A DNA stretch of 64,000 nucleotides from Paenibacillus beijingensis (GTDB taxonomy: Bacteria > Bacillota > Bacilli > Paenibacillales > Paenibacillaceae), in contig NZ_CP011058.1 in NCBI RefSeq assembly GCF_000961095.1, forward strand, positions 893,501-957,500, read 5' to 3'. This document shows positions 44,386 to 54,414 of the stretch, piece after piece; position 1 is the first letter of the stretch, and each line of letters opens with the position of its first letter. The notes under the pieces were generated by a model. That model had not been told where the DNA came from. It searched no databases and saw only the letters and a list, made by a program, of their open reading frames with translations. Both the position numbers and the translations under genes were made by a program.

Positions 44386-44766
44386 TTAGTTGATAAATAA
44401 ATGACCGGCATTTTCCAGTACTGATTTTGCTTTTTCGATGGAATGCCGTTTAACCAATAAATAATCGGTATTAAAAGTTGAAATAGCAAAAATGCTTATT
44501 TTATTATCGGTGAGTGGACTGGCTAAAGACGATAATATGCCTGTTAGTTGGAAATCCAACATTCCATCTACTTTAATACACTTCCAATCATGCTCGACGT
44601 CTTTTTGAATATTATCGGGAACATTGGACGAAGGACAAACAATTGAAAGTTCTTCATTTGTATGTGTGATAGAGAAAAATTCTCCTTTGATTGCCCAAGA
44701 AGGTACTCCTTCTGTTTGAGGCAATTTTATAACAGAAAATGAAGTGTCCAGTATGGATAAATTCAT
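44386..44766 (-). CDS. ACT-domain protein (CASTOR/DUF-type ACT pair)
   Basis: 126 residues from the ATG at 44766, which has AAAGGGGGGAG before it. Two ACT-like halves: ISILDTSFSVIKLP...WAIKGEFFSITHTNEELSIVCPSS and then WKCIKVDGMLDFQLTGILSSL...ISIFAISTFNTDYLLVKRHSIEKA. This is the stand-alone ACT family with an amino-acid-binding fold and unknown ligand. A single-gene unit. Confidence 0.85.
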   Translation of the reverse strand: MNLSILDTSFSVIKLPQTEGVPSWAIKGEFFSITHTNEELSIVCPSSNVPDNIQKDVEHDWKCIKVDGMLDFQLTGILSSLASPLTDNKISIFAISTFNTDYLLVKRHSIEKAKSVLENAGHLFIN

Positions 44767-44856
44767 GGTACTCCCCCCTTTAGAGTTGCAAATGAAACAA
44801 TACCATTTCTTCATTCATTACACAATTCTGCCCGTTCGCTTAACGCCGATGCCGCC

Positions 44857-44918
44857 AGTCTAACACTTTATTTTCACAGTCTAACACTTTATTTTTCAGT
44901 CTACTACTTTATTTTCTC
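44857..44918. repeat. Three tandem 20-21-bp repeats
   Basis: The unit agtctaacactttatttt(c)ac occurs at 44857-44877 and 44878-44897, and with two changes at 44898-44918, in the intergenic region between the ACT-protein and GNAT genes. No spacers, so not a CRISPR array. Confidence 0.85.
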
Positions 44919-45045
44919 GAAACAGAAACGGGCTCCATGGATGCTTTCGAACCGGCTAGAAGACTATATGCAAGTATTGAATTTCAATATTGTGGGCCGT
45001 TTTCGGATTATATTTGGACCCGAATACTAATGTTGATTTTCGACT

Positions 45046-45076
45046 AAAAGAAAACCGTCCAAACGAAAGGACGGTT
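45046..45076 (-). terminator. Terminator of the GNAT gene
   Basis: AACCGTCC (45053-45060) pairs with GGACGGTT (45069-45076), followed on the minus strand by ttcttttag. Confidence 0.78.
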
Positions 45077-45133
45077 GACTAAGTTATCTTCTCCGTTTAA
45101 CCTGTTTTGAGAAGTCTCGTAAAAAGCGTAATG

Positions 45134-45598
45134 CTACTCAATTTCATTATTGGTATTCAACTCTACTACCATAGACATGTAAATGTCTATGAGATCCTCA
45201 CTATCCACTTTAAAACCAAACCGTTCATAAAGACGTTGAGCAGGGCTTCCTTGCAGAACATTTAATGTTACCCGTTTTCCTATTACATAATCTTGTTTAA
45301 GAAGATACTCTAATACCTGACTACCAATGCCTTTACCTTGGTAATCGGGATGAATATAAAAATGCTCCAACAGGTACCCATCTAGTATCGGTTTAAAAGC
45401 TATGCATCCAATAAAGGAAGAATCCGCTTTAATGATCCATGTATGAACTGGGGTAAATGCATCACGAAAGCGTTGGCGAACCTTAACTTCATTAAATCTT
45501 CCTAATCTAGTCAAATCATCACGTAGTACAATTGCCCGTAAATCAGCAATTGTCTCAACATCGGAATTTTGGGATTGGTGAAGAGTAATCTGTTCCAT
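45134..45598 (-). CDS. GNAT-family N-acetyltransferase
   Basis: 154 residues. GNAT fold: an N-terminal helix, then HTWIIKADSSFIGCIAFKP, and the acetyl-CoA pyrophosphate loop in HPDYQGKGIGSQVLEYLL (motif A, Q/RxxGxG/A), then LNVLQGSPAQRLYERFGF. Substrate unknown. AAAGGGGCG precedes the ATG; part of the upstream DNA is an old transposase relic. Confidence 0.9.
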   Translation of the reverse strand: MEQITLHQSQNSDVETIADLRAIVLRDDLTRLGRFNEVKVRQRFRDAFTPVHTWIIKADSSFIGCIAFKPILDGYLLEHFYIHPDYQGKGIGSQVLEYLLKQDYVIGKRVTLNVLQGSPAQRLYERFGFKVDSEDLIDIYMSMVVELNTNNEIE

Positions 45599-45640
45599 CT
45601 AATATTACGCCCCTTTTGCTTGATCTGCATCGTTTGGCGT

Positions 45641-45857
45641 TCAGGTGCAAAGCACATTTGTATCTGATAAATGATTACCAACCACTTCATCCAACTTCGT
45701 TGTTCGAATACGTCCACGCCCAAGAACGCCAGAATAAATCATCTTCTGACGGTCGCGGGCAACCAACACACAAACTTGGACGTTACTGATACCACGATTT
45801 TTGGCTTTGCCGCCGCGTTTACGAGACTTGTGTTCGGAAATGTTCCTTTTGCCAAAG
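45641..45857 (-). pseudogene. IS1595-family (ISXO2-like) transposase remnant
   Basis: The minus-strand frame reads NISEHKSRKRGGKAKNRGIS, then NVQVCVLVARDRQKMIYSGV and on to LDEVVGNHLSDTNVLCT before a stop at 45641-45643. The HKSRKRGGK...RGISN-QVCVLVARDR block is the core of ISXO2-like DDE transposases. Everything N-terminal is missing, replaced by the NlpC/P60 gene end, and the frame breaks after LCT. So it is a dead fragment, squeezed between two live genes. Confidence 0.8.
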
Positions 45858-48164
45858 TTACAAGGCGCTTCCGCCGTAGAGGAAACGGTAGTCCCAGTGC
45901 GTATCTTCGATGTTTTCCGTCACTTTGACGCCTCCGGAAGCCTTTGAATACGTATGCAGCAGAATGCCGTCTCCCAAATAGATGGCTACATGGGTGATGA
46001 TCGCCTTGTCCGCGTCTATGCCGCTGTAGTCGTCCGGTTTGTTGCCGATGTAATCTCCGAAAAACATAAGATCCCCGCGCTTCAGCTGATGCCAATCGTA
46101 GTTAATATTGCCTTTGTCCCGCACATATTGCCCCTGACCGCGGGAGTCCGCCGGGAGCGAAATGCCGAGTCCGTCCAAAAATGCTTGCCGCACAAAATCC
46201 GAGCAGTCGAACGTGCGGGTGTCCTGGCGGCTCGAGCCGTATTCGTACGGGGTGCCGAGATATTTCAAGCCCGCAGCGATCATCGATTCCACATCGTAGG
46301 AAACCGTATCGGCACTGCCCGTGTTTGTGGACGGCGCCGGTTCAACCGCTCCTCCCCCGGAATTATCGGTTTGAACTACCCCGGTTACTCCGGAGCTGCT
46401 GCCCGTGCTGCTGGCGTTGTCGTTTGTGCCGGTAACGCCGGTCGGAATGGGATTCGCGCCATTTCCAGTGCCGCTCGTATTACCGCTGTTTGCTCCATCA
46501 AAGCTGCCTGCAGCAGGCAGCGTTCCTGTCACGGTAATATACTTGGTGTCGGAGCTGACGTAACCGGCTTTCCCGGTGGAGTCTTTGACCTGATACCAAG
46601 ATTTAGAAGACAGGGCGATGATTTCGACCTGCTCGCCTTTCTTCAAATAACGCATCCGGTTGCTGGATGTGGTCGGACCTTCACGGAACGAGACGGAGGA
46701 AGCGATGACTGCGTTCGCGGAGCCTCCGGCTGCTGCACCGCTTCCTGCTGCGGGTGCCGGCGCAGATGTACCCGTTGCAGCGCTGCTGCCTGTGCCGGTC
46801 TTGGACGGCTCCAGGTTATTTGCGCCGCCGCTTCCGCTGCTGCCTTTAGACGGAGTTGATGCCGTATTCGCACTGCCGCCAGCCGCTTCCGGCAGCTTTC
46901 CGGTTACCGTAATATATTTACTTTCCGAGCTGACGTAACCGACCTTGCCTGCGGCATCTTTCACCTGATACCAGTAGCTCGTCGGCACGGCAATAACTTC
47001 GACCTGCTCGTCCTTCTGCAAAAAACGGATCCGGTTGCTGGATGTGGTCGGACCCTCGCGAAGCGAAACGGTAGATACGATGACCGCATTCGAGGCGATG
47101 GCCGAATCCGCTCCGCCGTCTTTGGAAGGAGCCGGGTTCTTCACATCAGTGGTGCCGGACTTGGATTGGCCGGTTTGTTGTGTGCCGGCGCTGCTCGTCT
47201 TGGTCGGAGACGCTTGTTGGGTGCCGGTGCTGCTCGCCTTGGCCTGGGCCGCTTGCTGCGTGCTGCTGCTTCCGGACTTGGAAGGAGCGGCTTGCTGTGT
47301 GCCGGAGCTGCCGTTTGTGCCCGGTGCGGATGGGACGGTTCCGGTCACTTTAATAAATTGGCTGCCCGAGTTGACATATCCGGTTTTGCCAGCCGCATCT
47401 TTCACCTCGTACCAGTAAGCGGTAGGTGCGGCAATAATCTCAACCTTCTCGTTCTTCTTTAAATAACGCATCCGATTTCCGGAAGTGGATGGCGCGTCAC
47501 GGAACGATACAGTGGATGTAATAACCGCATACGAATGAATAGCGGTAACCGCTTTCTTGTCCGCAGTATCGCTGCTTGCTGCCGGCGACTTGCCCGTCGA
47601 GCTGCTTGCCGCGGACGCCTTATCAGTTGAGCTGCTTGCTGCCGGCGCCTTGCTTGTCGAGCTGCTGACAGCGGACGACTTATCAGTTAAACCGCTTGCT
47701 GTCGGCGTCTTGCCCGTCGAGCTGCTTGCCGCGGACGCCTTATCAGTTGAGCTGCTTGCTGCCGGCGCCTTGCTTGTCGAGCTGCTGACAGCGGACGACT
47801 TATCAGTTGAACCGCTTGCTGTCGGCGTCTTGCCGGTTGTGCTGCTTTCTTTCGGAGTCTTGCCCGTATTGGAATCTGCGGTTGATGCGGTCAAGCTTAT
47901 GTATTTGGGTGACGCGGACAGATATCCTACCTCTCCGCCGGAGGTTTTAACTTTGAGCCACGAGGCGTCCACCTGCTGCAAAACGTTGACGGTCTCCCCT
48001 TTGGCGAGCACATCCAGAATGGTGGACGATGTAGTCGGTTGTTCGCGCAGATTGACGGTACCGAGCATCTGCGCTGTCTGCGGCGCGGCCAACACCGCCG
48101 GAACCGATAATGCACCGAAGGTGAAGGCTGCGGCTGCCATTGCGGCGGCGAGTTTCTTTTTCAT
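45858..48164 (-). CDS. Secreted NlpC/P60 peptidoglycan endopeptidase with four SH3b domains
   Basis: 768 residues from the ATG at 48164 (GGAGGT ten bases upstream). Signal peptide to about residue 28 (VLA/APQ). Four bacterial SH3 domains (about 34-92, 200-262, 352-412, 475-535) share the pattern SVSFREGPTTSSNRMRYLKKGE ... WYQVKDSTGKAGYVSS. They are separated by Ser/Thr/Lys/Ala linkers. The C-terminal 140 residues are the NlpC/P60 catalytic domain: Cys in FDCSDFV, His in ITHVAIY, third residue in LLHTYS. It cleaves D-Glu-DAP-type stem-peptide bonds in wall turnover. The first linker contains a 120-bp tandem duplication. Confidence 0.93.
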   Translation of the reverse strand: MKKKLAAAMAAAAFTFGALSVPAVLAAPQTAQMLGTVNLREQPTTSSTILDVLAKGETVNVLQQVDASWLKVKTSGGEVGYLSASPKYISLTASTADSNTGKTPKESSTTGKTPTASGSTDKSSAVSSSTSKAPAASSSTDKASAASSSTGKTPTASGLTDKSSAVSSSTSKAPAASSSTDKASAASSSTGKSPAASSDTADKKAVTAIHSYAVITSTVSFRDAPSTSGNRMRYLKKNEKVEIIAAPTAYWYEVKDAAGKTGYVNSGSQFIKVTGTVPSAPGTNGSSGTQQAAPSKSGSSSTQQAAQAKASSTGTQQASPTKTSSAGTQQTGQSKSGTTDVKNPAPSKDGGADSAIASNAVIVSTVSLREGPTTSSNRIRFLQKDEQVEVIAVPTSYWYQVKDAAGKVGYVSSESKYITVTGKLPEAAGGSANTASTPSKGSSGSGGANNLEPSKTGTGSSAATGTSAPAPAAGSGAAAGGSANAVIASSVSFREGPTTSSNRMRYLKKGEQVEIIALSSKSWYQVKDSTGKAGYVSSDTKYITVTGTLPAAGSFDGANSGNTSGTGNGANPIPTGVTGTNDNASSTGSSSGVTGVVQTDNSGGGAVEPAPSTNTGSADTVSYDVESMIAAGLKYLGTPYEYGSSRQDTRTFDCSDFVRQAFLDGLGISLPADSRGQGQYVRDKGNINYDWHQLKRGDLMFFGDYIGNKPDDYSGIDADKAIITHVAIYLGDGILLHTYSKASGGVKVTENIEDTHWDYRFLYGGSAL
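47590..47829. repeat. 120-bp tandem duplication in the NlpC/P60 linker
   Basis: 47590-47709 and 47710-47829 are almost identical; the lines differ at about one base. Each encodes 40 residues of Ser/Thr/Ala/Lys linker and is itself built of shorter related units. In frame, so copy number may vary without breaking the protein. Confidence 0.92.
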
Positions 48165-48534
48165 GGGTTGCACGACCTCCAGTGTTAGATTTGCTGCTGC
48201 GGGCCAATGCTTCTCTATTCAGATGGTCCATTCATTCAAATCGGCTACTACTATTATATCGGATGCTGTAACGTGTTCGTATAGAGCTTACCATAAGAAG
48301 CGAGCCCTTACGACAAGCGTCGACCCTATTTCTATCTTCTAATCTACCAAAAGGGCAAAAGTATAGGGAAGTAAAAGTTTAACAATATCACAAAAAAGTT
48401 ATGTGCGACGTCAATCGCCTTTATAGCTGTCAGACAGTATGGCTATGTTTACCCCTAAAATTCGACAAATTAATTCAATTTCCCCCTCTACCCATTAGTC
48501 AAAAATCAATTTATAATAACAATAACAACAAAAT

Positions 48535-48613
48535 ATTGGGAGCGATGAATCCTAATCTGCAACTGGGCACTTGGGTTAGGATGAGCTAGTAGTGCAACCG
48601 ACCATTTTCCAAT
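48535..48613 (+). ncRNA. Class II cyclic-di-GMP riboswitch (c-di-GMP-II), second copy
   Basis: Same core as the site at 2965: gggcacttgg in a loop closed by P2 ATCCTAA/TTAGGAT (48549-48555, 48576-48582), then ctagtagtgcaaccgacc. The pseudoknot is GCACT (48567-48571) with AGTGC (48591-48595). P2 differs from the first copy at most positions but keeps pairing, which is covariation. A P1 of ATTGG/CCAAT (48535-48539, 48609-48613) is possible. A TATAAT lies at 48512-48517, placing the start just before the aptamer. Confidence 0.92.
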
Positions 48614-48622
48614 CGGAGGATG

Positions 48623-48670
48623 ACTTTGCCGTATGACGGAGTCCGCCGCCGAAACTTGACAAAGTGGAGG
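48623..48670 (+). promoter_or_regulatory. Expression platform and ribosome-binding site of the riboswitch gene
   Basis: ACTTTG (48623-48628) can pair with CAAAGT (48660-48665), which directly abuts the GGAGG Shine-Dalgarno (48666-48670). Alternative pairing of the same region with an internal CCGT/ACGG hairpin exists. No T run follows, so control would be at translation rather than termination. Inference from pairing only. Confidence 0.5.
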
Positions 48671-48678
48671 ATGCAGCT

Positions 48679-48846
48679 ATGGAAAAGATGTTAAGTCTGG
48701 AGGATATCGTCTCTCAATTGGGAATTAAAGCGGAGCACTTCGAGAAGTGGCAGGAAAGAAATTTGGACCCGGCGAGAACGGAACGTATCGCACCGAGTCA
48801 TAATTACTTATCATCATACAACATTTCAGTGGAGCCTCACTGCTGA
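48679..48846 (+). CDS. Orphan 55-residue protein under c-di-GMP riboswitch control
   Basis: MEKMLSLEDIVSQLGIKAEH opens a 55-residue soluble protein with predicted short helices at the N terminus and a Ser/Tyr/Asn-rich C terminus ending in VEPHC. No membrane helix, signal peptide or known family. The ATG at 48679 is supported by AGTGGAGG eight bases upstream. It has its own riboswitch leader and a strong terminator 28 bp after its stop, so it is a complete stand-alone gene. The N-terminal SLEDIVSQLGIKAEHFEKW loosely resembles a small helix-turn-helix opening, too weak to assign. Confidence 0.72.
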   Translation: MEKMLSLEDIVSQLGIKAEHFEKWQERNLDPARTERIAPSHNYLSSYNISVEPHC

Positions 48847-48874
48847 CCGGAACAATTTTATACATACAGCCAAT

Positions 48875-48915
48875 AAGTACCCCTTTATGCCGTATCGGCA
48901 GGGGTACTTTCTTAT
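48875..48915 (+). terminator. Terminator of the riboswitch-controlled small gene
   Basis: AAGTACCCC (48875-48883) with GGGGTACTT (48901-48909), topped by a second TGCCG/CGGCA stem, followed by tcttattt. Confidence 0.88.
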
Positions 48916-49051
48916 TTCCCGGCCTCTTCCCATGATGCAGGGCGAGACCGCTGTATGAAGGCGCTCTTCTGTTGAGAACGCCTTGTCTCTGCTCGCCGTT
49001 CACCTGCAGGACGGAGAGCTGCTTGCCGCGCGCTACAGGTGAACCGTAATG

Positions 49052-49966
49052 TTATGATAACGTCCCGTCCTTGCCGGCCTCTTCTTCCGCCCCGGGCATA
49101 TACGGCTCCACATGGACGTGGACGCTCATAATGTTATGCTTGTGCTCCATCAGCCGTTCGATTTCATCGCTGATCCGGTGGCTTTCCACGACGGATAGCC
49201 GGGAATCGACCTGCACGATCACGTCGATCAGCACGTTGCTTCCGTGCACGCGCGCTTTGATGTCTTTGATGCTCTTGACGCCTTTCGTCCGTTCGATCGA
49301 GTAACGCAGCGTCTTCAGCTTTTTGTCATCGAAACCGTCCGTCAAGGCGTGCGTAGAGCTGTAAAAAATTTCCCAAGCCGTCTTGCAAATGAGCAGCCCC
49401 ACTGCCAGTGCAGCTACCGGATCGAGCCAAGGCAGCCCGAGCTGCGAACCGATAATGCCGATTGCCGCACCGGTACTGACAAGCGCATCGGACAAATTGT
49501 CCTTGGCCGCCGCCATCAGCGCCTGATTGTTGATCCGCGTCGCCAGCCGCTTATTATATAGATAGACCCCCACCATGACAACGGCCGATCCGATCGCCAC
49601 AACGGCCGATAATACCCCCGGAACCTCCCTTTCCCCTGCGAAAAACGACCGGGCGACGGTAATCAGCACCTGAACCCCGACCATGGCCATAATAAACGAG
49701 GCGACAAGCGCCGCTATCGTTTCCGCTCGGAAATGCCCGTACGCATGGTCGTTGTCAGGAGGCTTCTGCGAAATGCGCAGCCCGATCAGCACCGCTGCCG
49801 AGGCAATGATGTCCGTCAAATTGTTGAAGCCGTCGGCGACAAGCGCCTCCGAATTGAAACCGTACCCCGCACCCAGCTTGGCCGCCGAGAGCACCAGATA
49901 AGCGCCGATGCTGACCCAGGCTCCTTTTTCCCCTTGCCGGATTTCGGAATATTGATCTTGAATCAA
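49052..49966 (-). CDS. Cation diffusion facilitator (CDF) family transporter
   Basis: 304 residues, six membrane helices (residues about 15-210) and a cytoplasmic C-terminal domain (about 215-290). Metal-site helix II has DGFNNLTD, where Asp and Asn replace the more usual HSLSD start, and helix V has AKDNLSDALVS. Both resemble the Mn/Fe-type (MamB/YeaB-like) members rather than the zinc-type ones with HxxxD. The C-terminal part has VHVHVEPY. It exports a divalent metal by proton antiport. The start is TTG with a weak box. Metal specificity is not certain. Confidence 0.9.
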   Translation of the reverse strand: MIQDQYSEIRQGEKGAWVSIGAYLVLSAAKLGAGYGFNSEALVADGFNNLTDIIASAAVLIGLRISQKPPDNDHAYGHFRAETIAALVASFIMAMVGVQVLITVARSFFAGEREVPGVLSAVVAIGSAVVMVGVYLYNKRLATRINNQALMAAAKDNLSDALVSTGAAIGIIGSQLGLPWLDPVAALAVGLLICKTAWEIFYSSTHALTDGFDDKKLKTLRYSIERTKGVKSIKDIKARVHGSNVLIDVIVQVDSRLSVVESHRISDEIERLMEHKHNIMSVHVHVEPYMPGAEEEAGKDGTLS

Positions 49967-50618
49967 GATCCGCTCGACTCCTCTCGCGCAAAAATAGTTC
50001 CCTCATAAAATCATATCCGACCGATCCGCAGTGGGTCTAGAGAAACAGTGTTGATCCGTGCGCACTTTCATGGCCCCCGACAACTAGTTTGCTCCTCTGC
50101 AACAAAAGTCCGCGAACGCTTAACCCCGTTATTGTTGCCCAAACGCTGATCAAACTTTCCTCATTTGACCGAAAAGGAACATTTTTGGAAAAGTTCGACT
50201 CAGCCCGATTCGATTCGTTCCGGATGAGGGAGTCGATGGATGCCGGGTTACTCTTTCCTAACGGCTGCCACAGCCTCTAATTTGATGAAAATGATCCATT
50301 TGAAAATTTTAACGGAGCTGAGCGCCTTTATTGTATGAAAAAATGGCCCTGTTTGGGTGGAAAGCATTAGATAAGGTCTCTGACAACCGTTACATTTTGC
50401 AAAAGGGCATTTTGAGCAAAATAACGACTTTGCCAGCCGTTAGCTCTCGAAGGTCGCGGGGCGCAGTCCCCGCCCGAGGTCGCGGGGCGCTGTTCCCCGC
50501 GCGAGGTGCGACGGCTGCACCTGCGACCCCATCGCTGCCAGCGGTGCGATCGATCCACAATTGACCGAAAGGGAGCCGATTTGGGAGAAGGGAAGAAACA
50601 TCATTCGTGCTGTGGCGG
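49967..50618. other. Gene-free region with GC-rich tandem hairpins
   Basis: 650 bp without a supported gene. At about 50450-50512 two consecutive units start with aggtcgcggggcgc and each can fold as GCGGGG/CCCCGC; the rest shows nothing recognisable. A 77-residue open frame over the hairpins lacks a ribosome-binding site. Confidence 0.5.
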
Positions 50619-50657
50619 AAAAAAAAGCGGACCGCCCTTTGTCATGGACGATCCGCT
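50619..50657 (-). terminator. Terminator of the ABC-F gene
   Basis: AGCGGA/TCCGCT arms (50652-50657 and 50626-50631, with further inner pairing), followed on the minus strand by eight Ts. Confidence 0.88.
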
Positions 50658-50685
50658 CTGCGGTATTTATATGAGTGACGATGCC

Positions 50686-52308
<1,623 letters not shown>

Positions 52309-52794
52309 TGTGACAGATCCCGTCCTTCGCATAAAAATTTCAGCAAATATCAGCTCATTATACCATATGAGCCGCCAAATGTCCGGGGGGACCAAGCAAA
52401 AAGGGACGAACAGCGCCAATCTTTTTTCTTCCATTATCCCATCATCGGGAATTGGGGAGCCGCTATAAAGATACGGGCAGCAAGCCTGCCCGCTGAACAT
52501 CTGCGGATCACAAGATCAGCATGCCACCGCTCGTATGGCTTACGAACCGAGTCATCGTTATTTGTACACATTGCACCTGTTCCAAGCTCTAACGAATCGT
52601 AGAGTCACTATTCTATTCCTATCGACTTCATTGGGTTGTTTTTTGATGAAATAATGATTGCAGGGTTCGTTATCGCTCAAGAAGTCTAATTATTGCTGAA
52701 ATAACGATTATACGATTCTTTAGGTTAGTTTCATAAGTCATAAAAACAAAAACGAGGCGGAAGACTACTCTCACCCCGTAAAATTATTATGTTG
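52309..52794. other. Gene-free region with short repeats
   Basis: About 490 bp. It contains two imperfect copies of gaaataa(t/c)gatt (around 52650 and 52700), a motif also seen near 57724; no gene, RNA or terminator other than the one at its right end. Confidence 0.45.
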
Positions 52795-52823
52795 AAAAAA
52801 GCGCCGACCTCCCGGTCAGCGCC
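52795..52823 (-). terminator. Terminator of the DUF2238 gene
   Basis: GCGCTGACC (52814-52822) with GGTCGGCGC (52801-52809), one wobble, then six Ts on the minus strand. Confidence 0.85.
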
Positions 52824-52827
52824 AACT

Positions 52828-53508
52828 TTATTCGGTATCCCGTCCCTTGTGCCGAATATACCCAATCAAAGCGATCAGCCCGCAGGCGATCAGCACGCCG
52901 AACAGCGTCATGCTCATGTCCTTCGCCGTATCGAGCGGGTCTCCCTTCAATCCCAAGTACTGCGCCGCCAGCTTCGGATCGGCAAGCAGCGCCACCCACA
53001 TCTCCGATATTTCATAGATCCCGCTCATCGACAGTACCGCTGCGAAAGGAACGGCATATGCCCAGACGCCGCCGAGCCGCAAAACCCGCAGCGCCAGTTC
53101 GCGCATCGGCAGCAGAATGAGCAGGCCGAATGCTAGGTGAACGAGCCGGTCATAGACGCCCCGCTTCGTTTGGAAGATACTCCTGAACCAGTCGTCCACC
53201 AGCGGAACCTGGTAAGCGTAATGCGCGCCGACCGTATGCAGAATGAAGAAGATCGTGATGAACAGGTAGGAGAGGTTGCTGAACGCGACTTTGCGGTACA
53301 TAAAGGCGAGCAGCACGATAAATGCCGCCAGCGGGATATTCTCGAGCAGCCAGTCTCTGCGGACAACGGGCCAGAAAGCAAGCCATCCCCAGATGAGCAA
53401 AAATACGGCGATCATGATGTGCAGCGGCCAATTCCGCAAAAAAGGAATGTCGTGGCGGGTCATCAGGTTTTGCCGGGGCCGCAAGCGGGATGCGGAAGAG
53501 TAGAGCAT
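52828..53508 (-). CDS. DUF2238 (YjdF-like) membrane protein
   Basis: 226 residues from the ATG at 53508 (AAAGGTGAC upstream); the open frame upstream is not supported. Six membrane helices. The pattern TVGAHYAYQVPLVDDWFRSIF...RGVYDRLVHLAFGLLILLP and GIYEISEMWVALLADP...GLKGDPLDTAKDM is that of the DUF2238/YjdF family, inner-membrane proteins of unknown function. A single-gene unit with its own terminator. Confidence 0.87.
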   Translation of the reverse strand: MLYSSASRLRPRQNLMTRHDIPFLRNWPLHIMIAVFLLIWGWLAFWPVVRRDWLLENIPLAAFIVLLAFMYRKVAFSNLSYLFITIFFILHTVGAHYAYQVPLVDDWFRSIFQTKRGVYDRLVHLAFGLLILLPMRELALRVLRLGGVWAYAVPFAAVLSMSGIYEISEMWVALLADPKLAAQYLGLKGDPLDTAKDMSMTLFGVLIACGLIALIGYIRHKGRDTE

Positions 53509-53587
53509 AGTGTCACCTTTTTTCAGTCGGATTCGCTTCGCCTTGTCAACTGCCGTTAGTTTGTCCGAATGGGTGGCACAATATTCC

Positions 53588-54397
53588 TTAGAACAACCGG
53601 AGGCCCCGGTCCGACAGAAATTCAAGCGCTTCGTCAAGAACTCCGCCATGGAAACCGAACGTCGCGCGCATCATCGACATCCAATCCGGCTTGCGGGTGT
53701 ATTCGTGCACTTCCGTTCCTTTGTCGCTTTTGACAAACAGTTTATTATTGATGACCGAATAGGCTCCGCCGGGTTTAAATATCGTCGCCATCACTCTGCG
53801 CATGAACAGATTATCATCTTCGTCCCTTAAAGAATGCGTAATGACGTCGTCAAAGCTTTGCAGACTGACGGGCGTCCATTCGATATATTTGGTGACCAGG
53901 CTGTTCCCGTTCACCCGCCGGTCAATCCGATATTGACGGTCGGCCACCCGCTTGATCTGCACTTCCTCCCCGTATCGGGTGAAATGCGGCTGTTGCTCCG
54001 GCACAATCGGCTCGAACAAAGGGGCGCCGTAGCCGACATCCACATAATACGTTTGGCGGTCGACCGTTACCATTAGCGCCAAATGCGTGTTTCCCCCGGT
54101 CGCACGCACGATATCGACTTGATAGCCTAGCGACTCAAGCAATTTCCCGAAATGGACGTTTAAAATATAGCAGTTTCCGCCGAGCCCCTGTTCCATGAAG
54201 TTGCTTAAGAACGTTTCCATCGCAGGCAGCCATCGCAGCCCTGTCGTTGCTTGGTGCCGGTAGTAATGCAGCTTGCTAATATTTTCGAAAGGAATGCGGT
54301 GCAGGTGAAGCTGGATCAGGCGCTGCAAATGGTCGAAACCGGGGGGGCCCGCCTCCGCCTGAATGGCGTTCAAATACATCTGTTGCCATCTGTTCAT
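53588..54397 (-). CDS. Arylamine N-acetyltransferase
   Basis: 269 residues from the ATG at 54397 (GGGAGGAGAGACC upstream). Catalytic triad: Cys in GLGGNCYILN (about 70), His in GNTHLALMV (about 110) and Asp in YVDVGYG (about 125). The substrate loop IPFENISKLHYYRH stands near the N terminus. It transfers acetyl from acetyl-CoA to arylamines or hydrazines. It overlaps nothing and follows the DUF2269 gene by 17 bp, so they may be cotranscribed. Confidence 0.92.
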   Translation of the reverse strand: MNRWQQMYLNAIQAEAGPPGFDHLQRLIQLHLHRIPFENISKLHYYRHQATTGLRWLPAMETFLSNFMEQGLGGNCYILNVHFGKLLESLGYQVDIVRATGGNTHLALMVTVDRQTYYVDVGYGAPLFEPIVPEQQPHFTRYGEEVQIKRVADRQYRIDRRVNGNSLVTKYIEWTPVSLQSFDDVITHSLRDEDDNLFMRRVMATIFKPGGAYSVINNKLFVKSDKGTEVHEYTRKPDWMSMMRATFGFHGGVLDEALEFLSDRGLRLF

Positions 54398-54414
54398 CGC
54401 GGTCTCTCCTCCCG

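Noticed and set aside
44857..44918. Possible CRISPR array
   Set aside because: Repeats are contiguous, with no spacers and no cas genes nearby.
47557..48342. A 261-codon plus-strand frame rich in Leu/Val/Ala
   Set aside because: Antisense to the signal peptide and repeat linker of the NlpC/P60 gene; it has no ribosome-binding site and its repeats mirror those of the real gene.
50331..50564. A 77-codon frame over the GC-rich hairpins
   Set aside because: No ribosome-binding site; Arg/Ala/Pro-rich translation produced by the repeats.
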